From DATGQT01 sp033720695 (GTDB lineage: Bacteria > Bacteroidota > Rhodothermia > Rhodothermales > Rubricoccaceae), in the NCBI GenBank assembly GCA_033720695.1, contig JAWWCA010000175.1:1-7632 (forward strand): a stretch of 7,632 nucleotides of DNA. The letters run 5' to 3'. Under the pieces are notes generated by a model. That model was not told the DNA's origin. It saw only the letters and a list, made by a program, of their open reading frames with translations, and made no database searches. Below, in pieces: positions 1 to 5,904 of the stretch. Position 1 is the stretch's first letter, and each line of letters opens with the position of its first letter. Made by a program: the position numbers and the translations under genes.

Positions 1-57
1 CCGGGGGGCCCCCGCCCCCCTCGGGTCCGTCGCTTCGTTCCTCCTTCCCGTGCTCCC

Positions 58-366
58 ATGGACTTCGTCACGATTCTGATCTACCTGGCCGAGGCCATCA
101 TCGTCCTCAGCCTCCTCATGATGGTCGGGTTCGGCCTCCGCGCGCTCATCGCCGGCCGGAAGAACTACATCGCCATCGGCTCCATCCTCCTCGCCCTCGT
201 CGTCTTCGCCATCGCCTACGTCACGGCCAACCCCGACGCCTACCCGCCCACCGGGACGCAGGTGGTCACGCAGGGGGAGGTGGCGATCGTGATGACGGCC
301 GTCGTGATGATGGGGCTCGCGCTGCTCGCCCTCGTCGTCTCGGCCGTCCGCGGCGTCGTCCAGTGA
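58..366 (+). CDS. Small three-helix membrane protein preceding the exbD pair
   Basis: A 102-residue, very hydrophobic protein with three predicted membrane helices at about residues 4-31, 37-57 and 75-97. The basic loop between helices 1 and 2 (R28, R34, K35) should be cytoplasmic. The loop at 58-73, which contains NPDAYPP, should be periplasmic, giving an N-out, C-in topology. Helix 1 carries a buried glutamate, E12. I do not recognise a named family. It sits 44 bp before the first exbD in the same direction, so it is probably in the same operon. From memory, small membrane proteins in this position between exbB and exbD are common in Bacteroidota, so an accessory subunit of the ExbB-ExbD energiser is a reasonable inference, not a demonstrated one. 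The ATG at 58 is the only good start, and no Shine-Dalgarno sequence precedes it. Confidence 0.8.
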   Translation: MDFVTILIYLAEAIIVLSLLMMVGFGLRALIAGRKNYIAIGSILLALVVFAIAYVTANPDAYPPTGTQVVTQGEVAIVMTAVVMMGLALLALVVSAVRGVVQ

Positions 367-410
367 CGCCGCGCCGTCGCCCCCCGGCCTCCAACCGCTG
401 ACCTCGCGCC

Positions 411-980
411 ATGCCTCTGCTCAAACGGCGGACCTCCCGAGAGTCGGAGATCCCGACCGCCTCCATGGCGGACATCGCCTTCCTCCTCCTCATCTTCTTC
501 CTCGTCACGACGACGATCGACGCGGACTCGGGGATCTACATGCAGCTCCCGCCGCCGATCACCGACGACAACCCGCCGCCGGAGATCCCGGACCGCAACC
601 TCCTCATGGTCCTCGTCAACTCCAACGGGGACGTCCTCGTCGAGGGCGAGTTCATGCAGATCACGAACATCCGCGACGAGGTGAAGCGGCACGTCCTCAA
701 CCAGGGCCAGGACCCGTCCTACGCCGACAGCCCCGACGAGGCCATCGTCTCGTTCAAGACCGAGCGCGGGACCGACTACGGGACCTACATCGAGGTGCTC
801 GACGAGATCAAGGCCGCCTACATCGAGATCCGCAACGACTACGCCCGGCAGGTGGCCGGCGTGGACTACAACACTTACAAGGGGCGCCTCGCCGAGGGCG
901 AGGCCGACGTCGTGGCCGACACGTACCCCATCAAGATCTCCCTCGCCGAGCCCGACCCGGGCGGACAGCCGGCCTCGTGA
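411..980 (+). CDS. exbD: ExbD/TolR biopolymer transport protein (first copy)
   Basis: This is a 189-residue ExbD/TolR-family protein, a stator-like subunit that works with ExbB/TolQ. It turns inner-membrane proton flow into force on TonB-type proteins that open outer-membrane transporters. A short basic cytoplasmic tail (KRR at 5-7) is followed by the family signature IPTASMADIAFLLLIFFLVT. That gives one membrane helix at about 20-38, with the essential membrane aspartate at D21. The rest is periplasmic. It includes the segment typical of long Bacteroidota ExbDs: VSFKTERGTDYGTY, then an AYIEIRNDYA helix, and YPIKISLAEPD near the end. The following exbD2 starts 59 bp downstream. A 7-bp hairpin (982-988 with 992-998, loop CTC) lies in that gap and may affect message stability. 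Family assignment is firm; which TonB it serves is unknown. Confidence 0.95.
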   Translation: MPLLKRRTSRESEIPTASMADIAFLLLIFFLVTTTIDADSGIYMQLPPPITDDNPPPEIPDRNLLMVLVNSNGDVLVEGEFMQITNIRDEVKRHVLNQGQDPSYADSPDEAIVSFKTERGTDYGTYIEVLDEIKAAYIEIRNDYARQVAGVDYNTYKGRLAEGEADVVADTYPIKISLAEPDPGGQPAS

Positions 981-981
981 C

Positions 982-998
982 CGGGCGCCTCGCGCCCG
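982..998 (+). other. Intercistronic GC hairpin between the exbD copies
   Basis: CGGGCGC at 982-988 pairs perfectly with GCGCCCG at 992-998 around a three-base loop, starting one base after the first exbD stop codon. There is no T-run after it, so it is not a convincing terminator. It could be an RNA-processing or stability element, or chance in such GC-rich DNA. Confidence 0.3.
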
Positions 999-1039
999 CT
1001 CGCCAGCCGACTCCTCCTGCCCCAGCCTGACCTACGCCC

Positions 1040-1498
1040 ATGTCGGTTCACTTCAAGAAGAAGTCCGCCAAGACGAAGCAGAACATCCCGACGGCGTCGC
1101 TGCCGGACATCATCTTCATGCTCCTGATCTTCTTCATGGTCACGACGGTGCTCCGGGAGACCGAGCTCCTCGTGCGGACGACGCTGCCGCAGGCGGAGGC
1201 TGTCGAGAAGATCGAGCAGAAGCGGCTCGTCTCCTACATCTACATCGGCCCGCAGAAGGCCGAGGGCGGCGGCTACGGCGACGACGCCGTCCAGATCGAC
1301 GACGCCATCGTCGACGACCTCACGCGCATCCGCGAGATCATGTACCGGAAGATCCTCGAGGAGCCGCGCATGATCATCTCGCTCCGCGTCGACAAGGACG
1401 TCGAGACCGGGCTGCTCTACGACGTGCAGCAGGAGCTCCGCGAGGCGGAAACCCTCCGCATCAACTACTCCACGACGCGGGAGATGGCAGACGCCTGA
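1040..1498 (+). CDS. exbD: ExbD/TolR biopolymer transport protein (second copy)
   Basis: This is a 152-residue ExbD/TolR-family protein and a paralogue of the gene before it, clearly diverged. A lysine-rich cytoplasmic tail (KKK 6-8, K11, K13) leads into the signature IPTASLPDIIFMLLIFFMVT. The single helix spans about 22-39, with the key aspartate at D23. The periplasmic part is shorter than in the first copy. It carries motifs I associate with the second ExbD of Bacteroidota operons: RLVSYIYIGP, IQIDDAI-like VQIDDAIV, IISLRVDKDVETG and a terminal LREAETLRINYS. The two copies may form a heterodimer in the stator; this is inference from their pairing. No tonB follows. Instead two hairpins begin two bases after the TGA, so the operon probably ends here. 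Confidence 0.95.
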   Translation: MSVHFKKKSAKTKQNIPTASLPDIIFMLLIFFMVTTVLRETELLVRTTLPQAEAVEKIEQKRLVSYIYIGPQKAEGGGYGDDAVQIDDAIVDDLTRIREIMYRKILEEPRMIISLRVDKDVETGLLYDVQQELREAETLRINYSTTREMADA

Positions 1499-1499
1499 G

Positions 1500-1557
1500 G
1501 TCCCGGCAACCGGGACGATCCACGTCTGCGGGGGCGGCTCACCGGAGCCGCCCCCGC
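1500..1557 (+). terminator. Two tandem GC hairpins after the exbD operon
   Basis: The first hairpin pairs 1500-1506 (GTCCCGG) with 1510-1516 around a three-base loop. The second pairs 1528-1540 with 1545-1557: 13 perfect base pairs, a GCGGGGGCGGCTC arm and an ACCG tetraloop. The second is strong and well placed between an operon end and the start of the next gene. No T-run follows on either strand, so this is a terminator of the U-poor kind at best. A role as a 3' stability structure is equally possible. Confidence 0.55.
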
Positions 1558-1616
1558 GCCCGTTCCGGGCCCTCGTATTTAGCCGCTCTCCACGCGGGCC
1601 GGCGGGGGACCCGGCG

Positions 1617-1624
1617 TAGCTTGG
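1617..1624 (+). promoter_or_regulatory. Possible Bacteroidota-type -7 element for the isocitrate dehydrogenase gene
   Basis: TAGCTTGG matches the Bacteroidota -7 consensus TAnnTTTG at five of six fixed bases. It would start transcription about 25 bases before the ATG at 1655. I see no matching -33 TTG at the expected distance. A locally AT-rich stretch (TATTTAG, 1576-1582) lies further upstream. Position between a likely terminator and a gene start supports a promoter here; the exact element is a guess. Confidence 0.3.
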
Positions 1625-1654
1625 CGGCCTCTCCCGTTCAACCGCCTCGTGCCC

Positions 1655-2677
1655 ATGGCCTACGCAGTCACCCTCATTCCCGGAGACGGGATCGGCCCCG
1701 AAGTCGTCGACGCCACCCGCCGCGTGCTGGAGGCCACCGGCGTCGCCTTCGACTGGGACGAGCAGCAGGCGGGGATGGCCGCCGTCGAGGCGACCGGCGA
1801 CCCGATGCCAGAGGCGACGCTCGACTCAATCGCTCGGACGCGGCTCGCGCTCAAGGGGCCGCTCACGACGCCGGTCGGCACCGGCTTCCGGAGCGTCAAC
1901 GTCCGGCTGCGCCAGCACTTCGACCTCTACGCGAACGTGCGCCCGGCCGAGACGCTGCCCAACACGGCGGGGCCGTTCGAGGACCTCGACCTCATCCTCT
2001 ACCGCGAGAACACCGAGGGCCTCTACTCGGGGATCGAGTACTACGACGAGCGGAACCAGATCGCCGACTCCATCGCCCGCGTGACGCGGAAGGGGAGCGA
2101 GCGGATCATCCGGTTCGCCTTCGAGGACGCCCGGCGCCGCGGCCGCAAGCGCATCACGCTCGTCCACAAGGCCAACATCCTCAAGGCCATCGGCCGGATG
2201 TTCCTCGACATCGGCCGCGAGATCGCCGCGGAGTACCCCGAGATCGACTTCGACGACCGGATCGTCGACAACATGGCGATGCAGCTCGTCCTCCACCCGC
2301 AGGACTACGACTGCCTCGTCACGACCAACCTCTTCGGCGACATCCTCTCCGACCTCATGGCGGGGCTCGTCGGCGGCCTCGGCGTGACGGGCTCGGCCAA
2401 CTTCGGCGACGGCGGCGCCATCTTCGAGGCCGTCCACGGCTCGGCCCCGGACATCGCGGGGAAGGGGGTGGCGAACCCCACCGCCCTCATCCGCTCCGGC
2501 GAGATGCTCCTCCGTCACCTCGGAGAACGCGATGCGGCCGAGGCCGTGCGCCAGGCGCTCCGCGACACCTTCGCCGCGGCGGAAAATCTCACCCCCGACC
2601 TCGGCGGCACGGCCACCACCCAGACCTTCGCCGACCACCTTGCGAGCCGCGTCGAGCGGCAGATGGCGGCGGCCTGA
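1655..2677 (+). CDS. NAD-dependent isocitrate dehydrogenase (isocitrate/isopropylmalate dehydrogenase family)
   Basis: A 340-residue beta-decarboxylating dehydrogenase, predicted to oxidise isocitrate to 2-oxoglutarate and CO2 in the cytoplasmic TCA cycle. The N-terminus has the family LIPGDGIGPEV motif. The substrate loop SVNVRLR places S80 and N82 beside isocitrate, and YANVRP follows. Catalytic residues are visible: Y124 in RENTEGLYSG, K172 in VHKANILK, and the metal-binding aspartates D205, D229 and D233. In the cofactor loop HGSAPDIAGKG, D266 occupies the position where NADP enzymes carry lysine (HGTAPKYAG), which argues for NAD. Length fits the short bacterial and mitochondrial NAD-type enzymes. 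Homoisocitrate or isopropylmalate dehydrogenase is less likely, because the serine-asparagine substrate loop is isocitrate-like. I prefer the ATG at 1655 over a GTG two codons upstream at 1649. No other TCA-cycle gene is adjacent. Confidence 0.9.
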   Translation: MAYAVTLIPGDGIGPEVVDATRRVLEATGVAFDWDEQQAGMAAVEATGDPMPEATLDSIARTRLALKGPLTTPVGTGFRSVNVRLRQHFDLYANVRPAETLPNTAGPFEDLDLILYRENTEGLYSGIEYYDERNQIADSIARVTRKGSERIIRFAFEDARRRGRKRITLVHKANILKAIGRMFLDIGREIAAEYPEIDFDDRIVDNMAMQLVLHPQDYDCLVTTNLFGDILSDLMAGLVGGLGVTGSANFGDGGAIFEAVHGSAPDIAGKGVANPTALIRSGEMLLRHLGERDAAEAVRQALRDTFAAAENLTPDLGGTATTQTFADHLASRVERQMAAA

Positions 2678-2715
2678 CGGCGTACGGCCGTCGCGCTTCC
2701 CTCGAACCCCTCCCC

Positions 2716-3141
2716 ATGATCCAGCGAGTCCAAACCCTCTACCTCCTCACCGCCGCCCTCCTCCTCGGGATCTTCCTCGGCTTCGCGGACCTGTGGCTGG
2801 CGGTGGCCGGCGCCGCGTTCTGGGGGCTGGAGGCGGCGATCTATGGCCTCGGTGGGCTGACGGCCGTCGTCGCCCTCGTCGCGGTCTTCCTCTACAAGCA
2901 GCGGGCGACGCAGGCGAAGGTGGTGCTGGCCGCGCAGTGGCTCGACCTCGTCCTCGTCCTCGTGTTGGCCGTCGCCGTGGGGATGCTGAGCTTCCAGTCC
3001 GACGTCGACCTCACCGAGGTCGGGGCCCTCGGGTTCGCCGTGCTGCTCCTGCCCGTAGTGGCCTACGCCGCGCTGCGGATGGCGCGGCTGGGGGTCCAGA
3101 AGGACATCGACCTCGTCCGGTCCATGGACCGGCTCCGGTAG
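2716..3141 (+). CDS. DUF4293 family four-helix membrane protein
   Basis: This 141-residue integral membrane protein belongs to DUF4293, a family of unknown function found in Bacteroidota and relatives. The recognisable family marks are the N-terminal MIQRVQTLYLL, a KQR loop after the second helix, and the C-terminal KDIDLVRSMDRLR. Four hydrophobic segments lie at about 7-28, 34-56, 66-90 and 96-118. The start is the ATG at 2716, 38 bp after the isocitrate dehydrogenase stop. The reading frame stays open far upstream, through the dehydrogenase gene, but that part is out-of-frame shadow with no membrane character. The next gene begins one base after this stop, which suggests translational coupling. 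Confidence 0.88.
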   Translation: MIQRVQTLYLLTAALLLGIFLGFADLWLAVAGAAFWGLEAAIYGLGGLTAVVALVAVFLYKQRATQAKVVLAAQWLDLVLVLVLAVAVGMLSFQSDVDLTEVGALGFAVLLLPVVAYAALRMARLGVQKDIDLVRSMDRLR

Positions 3142-3142
3142 C

Positions 3143-4045
3143 GTGGCGGGCCCCGGGCGGCCCGCTCCCGCCGAGGCGGTCCCGCCGCGGGTGTGGCTCG
3201 TCCTCGCGGCGGGTCTCTCGGTCCTGGGCTCCTCGGCCATCCTGATCCGGTTCGCGTCGGAGGCGCCGGGGCTGGTCGTGGCCGTGTGGCGGACGGTCTT
3301 CGCCGTGCTCTTGCTAGCGCCGGTGGCGTGGCCGAAGGCGGCCCCCGCCTTGCGTCGGCTGCCGGGCCGGGACCTCGCCCTGATCGGGGCCGCGGGGGTC
3401 CTCTTGGGCCTCCACTTCATCCTCTGGATCGAGTCGCTCTACCACACGAGCGTGGCGAGTGCCTCGGTGCTGGTGACGACGAGCCCGCTCTTCATCGCGG
3501 CGCTCGGGTACCTGGTCCTCCGCGAGCGCCTCCGCCGCCGCACCGTCCTTGCGATCGGGACGGCGGTGATCGGTGGCGCCCTCATCGGGCTGGCCGATGC
3601 ACAGGCAGGGGTGTTCCCACGGGCGGGGCTAGGCAACACGCTCGCCCTTCTCGCGGCGCTGCTGTTCTCGGTCTACATCCTGATCGGTCGTGCCGTGCGG
3701 CAACGGATGGAGTTCCTGGCCTACCTCTTCCCGCTCTACGGGGTCGCGGCGATGACGTGCGTGGTGGGGGCGCTGCTTCGGGGCGTTCCCCTCGTGCCCT
3801 CGTGGCCGGTCCTCGGCCTCTGCCTCCTGATGGCGCTGGGGCCGCAGCTCCTCGGGCACGGCGCCTTCAACTACGCCGTCCGCTACCTCCCCGCCGCGCT
3901 CCTCGGTCTCCTCTCGCTGACCGAGCCTATCGTGGCGTCGCTCCTCGCCCTGATGCTGTTCGGGGAAGCCCCGGCGCCGCTCGCGCTGCTCGGCATCGGC
4001 ATCGTGCTCCTCTCGATCGCCGTCGTGTTCGTGCGGAGGCGCTAG
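3143..4045 (+). CDS. EamA/DMT-superfamily transporter
   Basis: A 300-residue inner-membrane protein with about ten helices arranged as two EamA repeats, roughly residues 17-148 and 160-297. It belongs to the drug/metabolite transporter superfamily, whose members move small metabolites such as amino acids, or drugs. First-repeat marks are SSAILIRFASEAPGLVVAVWRT, LHFILWIESLYHTSVASASVL and the LRERLRRR loop that closes repeat one. Second-repeat marks are GHGAFNYAVRYLP, LLSLTEPIVASLLALMLFGE and a short basic RRR tail. The substrate cannot be read from sequence. The start is GTG at 3143, one base after the DUF4293 stop. No later in-frame start precedes the first helix, so coupling to the upstream gene is likely. 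Its TAG stop overlaps the stop codon of the convergent glycosyltransferase gene. Confidence 0.9.
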   Translation: MAGPGRPAPAEAVPPRVWLVLAAGLSVLGSSAILIRFASEAPGLVVAVWRTVFAVLLLAPVAWPKAAPALRRLPGRDLALIGAAGVLLGLHFILWIESLYHTSVASASVLVTTSPLFIAALGYLVLRERLRRRTVLAIGTAVIGGALIGLADAQAGVFPRAGLGNTLALLAALLFSVYILIGRAVRQRMEFLAYLFPLYGVAAMTCVVGALLRGVPLVPSWPVLGLCLLMALGPQLLGHGAFNYAVRYLPAALLGLLSLTEPIVASLLALMLFGEAPAPLALLGIGIVLLSIAVVFVRRR

Positions 4046-4049
4046 CGCC
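4038..4049. repeat. 12-bp palindrome holding the overlapping stop codons of two convergent genes
   Basis: GGCGCTAGCGCC reads the same on both strands. Its central CTAG supplies the TAG stop of the EamA gene (4043-4045, plus) and the TAG stop of the glycosyltransferase gene (4044-4042, minus). It could fold as a four-pair stem with a CTAG loop in either transcript. No T-run follows on either side, so I do not call it a terminator. Confidence 0.7.
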
Positions 4050-5106
4050 ACCGGGGGTGGAAGCGTCGCACGAGGAGGTCGCGGAAGCGGCGTCGGCGGC
4101 GGGCGTAGTAGTCGAGGACGACGGCGCCCCGGTAGGGGGGGAGGACGGGCGAGTCGTCGTCGGCGGGCCGCTCGTCGCGATACAGGGGGTAGAGGGCGCG
4201 GGCGTCGCGGTAGGCGCGGCGGACGGCGGCGGCCTCGCCCCGTCCGCCCGTCGCGAGGGCCCGCACCCAGGCCAGCCCGTCGAGGGCGCGACGGGCGCGC
4301 GCCACCCGGCGCCACACCCGAGGGGGTAGGTTCTTGTACAGCATGACGAGGCTGTTGCGGAAGTTGAGGTACGTCTTCCGCGGGTCGCCCTGCGGCAGCG
4401 AGGCCCCGCCGAGGTGGTAGACCTCGCTCTGGGGCGCGACGCGGACACGCCAGCCGGCTCGCCACAGCCGCCAGCAGAGATCCACCTCCTCCATGTGCAT
4501 CCCGAACGCCTCGTCGAAGCCCCCGACGGCCTCGAACGCCTTGCGGCGCACCGCCAGGCAGGCCCCGGACGCCCAGAAGACATCGCGGGCATCGTCGTAC
4601 TGCCCGCGGTCCTCTTCCAGGGTGAAGAACAGGCGGCCGCGCGTGAAGGGGTAGCCGAGCGCATCGAGGTAGCCGCCGGCCCCTCCCGCGTACTCGAACC
4701 GGGTGCGGTCGGCGTGCTGGAGCAGCTTGGGCTGCACGGCCGCCGCATCGGGGAGGGCCTCCAGCGTGGCGACGAGGGGGCGGAGCCAGCCGGGTGGCAC
4801 CTCGACGTCGTTGTTGAGAAAGACGAGGTGGTGGCCGGTGGCGTGGGGGACGGCGGCGTTGTTGCCCCTCGCAAACAGCCAGTTGTGGGGGTGCTGCACG
4901 AGCAGCACCTCGGGGTGGGCCTCGGCCAGCCACTCGGCCGTCCCGTCCGTCGAGGCGTTGTCAGCGACGACGACCTCGAAGTCGGGGTAGTCGGTGGCGA
5001 GGACGGACGGGAGAAACCGCTCCAGGAGGGCGCGTCCGTTCCAGGTGACGATGATGACGGAGACGCGCGGGGCGCCCGAGGAGAGGCGGGGAACGGGGAC
5101 GAGCAC
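4042..5106 (-). CDS. Family 2 glycosyltransferase, rhamnosyltransferase-like
   Basis: This 354-residue GT-A fold glycosyltransferase is predicted to move a sugar from a nucleotide donor onto a surface polysaccharide or lipid-linked glycan at the cytoplasmic face of the inner membrane. The nucleotide-binding region starts with VSVIIVTWNG at 15-24 and DNASTDGT at 49-56. The metal-binding DxD-like motif is LNND at 97-100. An acceptor-side block WASGACLAVRR (178-188) leads to the probable catalytic MEEVDLCWR at 205-213, followed by YHLGGAS and NFRNSLVMLYKNLP. This arrangement resembles WbbL-type transferases; donor and acceptor are unknown. The C-terminal tail is very arginine-rich (RRRRR near 335-340), which may hold it at the membrane. 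The start is GTG at 5106, 14 residues before the fold begins, and I found no ATG close by. The lipoprotein gene ends 48 bp upstream in the same direction. Confidence 0.88.
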   Translation of the reverse strand: MLVPVPRLSSGAPRVSVIIVTWNGRALLERFLPSVLATDYPDFEVVVADNASTDGTAEWLAEAHPEVLLVQHPHNWLFARGNNAAVPHATGHHLVFLNNDVEVPPGWLRPLVATLEALPDAAAVQPKLLQHADRTRFEYAGGAGGYLDALGYPFTRGRLFFTLEEDRGQYDDARDVFWASGACLAVRRKAFEAVGGFDEAFGMHMEEVDLCWRLWRAGWRVRVAPQSEVYHLGGASLPQGDPRKTYLNFRNSLVMLYKNLPPRVWRRVARARRALDGLAWVRALATGGRGEAAAVRRAYRDARALYPLYRDERPADDDSPVLPPYRGAVVLDYYARRRRRFRDLLVRRFHPRWR

Positions 5107-5154
5107 AGCGGGGGGCCGGGGCGAGCCCGGAAGCTACTCCCGCCGCCGCGCCGC

Positions 5155-5760
5155 TCAGAAGTCCAGCTCGAAGTGGATGCGGTCGATCGTGAGCAGGCCG
5201 GCGCAGGGGCCGTCGTTGACCGCGACGATGTCGAGGTCGAAGGCCCGGCGGTCCACGGCGGCGTTGACCCGATCGCGGATCTGCTCCGGCGTCCGCGAGC
5301 CGCTCACGACGGGGCAGTCCCCGCCGAACTCGGAGCAGATGTCGCTCCGGGTATAGGCCTGCGCGAAGCGGGAGGTGACGCTCCGCACGGCCGGGGACGC
5401 CTCGTCGTCGACGACGATCGTGCTCTGGAGCGCGGGGATCTCGTCGACCATGATGTAGAGCTCGACCTCGCACCGGCTGCTGCCGCTCCGCCCGGCGCCC
5501 GGCGTCGCAGCGTCGAACGTGACCGCGTCCTCGGGGATGCTGATGTCGGAGACGTCGAACACGTCGGGGATCCGGTCGTCGATGCGGGCTTCGGTCCCGA
5601 CCGTGCCGGCGGAGGAGGGGAGGATCGGGACCTGGGCGTTGCTGCCGAGGCTGACGTCGAACTCGTCGACGCCGACGACCTCGGCGATCGCGTCGCAGCC
5701 GAGGAGAGAGGCGGGGAGGGAGAGGAACAGGAGTCCGAGGACGTACCGAAGGCGGGGCAT
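5155..5760 (-). CDS. Putative lipoprotein of unknown function
   Basis: A 201-residue protein with a type II signal sequence: R3 and R5, a hydrophobic core at 7-19, and a lipobox SLLGC that puts the acylated cysteine at C22, followed by D23. The mature part is acidic and short of lysine. A linker-like region runs to about 93 (repeated D and V, then a GAGRSGSS stretch), followed by a region of probable beta strands (EVELYIMVDEIP, STIVVDDE, FDLDIVAVNDGP, LTIDRIHFELDF). Four other cysteines at 97, 142, 149 and 186 could form disulfides outside the cytoplasm. I do not recognise the family. The ATG at 5760 is chosen because the signal peptide begins there; the frame stays open upstream to 6018, but that stretch crosses a terminator and is not protein-like. 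The glycosyltransferase gene follows 48 bp downstream and may be co-transcribed. Confidence 0.8.
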   Translation of the reverse strand: MPRLRYVLGLLFLSLPASLLGCDAIAEVVGVDEFDVSLGSNAQVPILPSSAGTVGTEARIDDRIPDVFDVSDISIPEDAVTFDAATPGAGRSGSSRCEVELYIMVDEIPALQSTIVVDDEASPAVRSVTSRFAQAYTRSDICSEFGGDCPVVSGSRTPEQIRDRVNAAVDRRAFDLDIVAVNDGPCAGLLTIDRIHFELDF

Positions 5761-5801
5761 AACGAACCGGGGGTGGGGGACGGGGGACCGAAGGGGCGTG
5801 C

Positions 5802-5839
5802 GAGAGGCGGTCCCGCGGGCGAAGATCGCACGGCCTCTC
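5802..5839 (-). other. Inverted repeat in the lipoprotein gene leader
   Basis: GAGAGGC at 5802-5808 is matched by GCCTCTC at 5833-5839, and the enclosed stretch contains the palindrome CCCGCGGG at 5812-5819. It lies between the U-run of the upstream terminator and the lipoprotein start codon at 5760. It may fold in the leader or be an operator; chance is possible at this base composition. Confidence 0.25.
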
Positions 5840-5848
5840 AGGGGGAGC

Positions 5849-5904
5849 AAAAAAGAGGCCGACGCGGCCTGTCGGACCCCACCACGAGTCCAGGCCGCGT
5901 CGGC
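5849..5904 (-). terminator. Intrinsic terminator on the minus strand
   Basis: The arms at 5904-5892 and 5870-5858 (minus strand GCCGACGCGGCCT and its complement) give 13 perfect pairs. Four more pairs, 5891-5888 with 5877-5874, extend the top beyond a three-base bulge, leaving a ten-base loop. Three bases after the stem the minus strand has six consecutive T (5854-5849). This is the clearest rho-independent terminator in the window. On the plus strand no T-run follows, so it is directional. It would stop minus-strand transcripts before they reach the lipoprotein gene at 5760. Confidence 0.78.

Noticed and set aside
1..57. G6 and C6 runs at 3-8 and 15-20 that could pair as a terminator of an upstream gene
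   Set aside because: Homopolymer pairing in a truncated 57-base edge, with no T-run; too little sequence to support a call. No coding sequence is supported here either.
1621..2715. Extension of the DUF4293 frame upstream through the isocitrate dehydrogenase gene
   Set aside because: The upstream part is arginine/proline/histidine-rich shadow of the dehydrogenase; the true N-terminus MIQRVQTLYLL starts at 2716.
5116..5130. CCGGG/CCCGG hairpin between the lipoprotein and glycosyltransferase genes
   Set aside because: Five pairs with no T-run are expected often by chance in this base composition.
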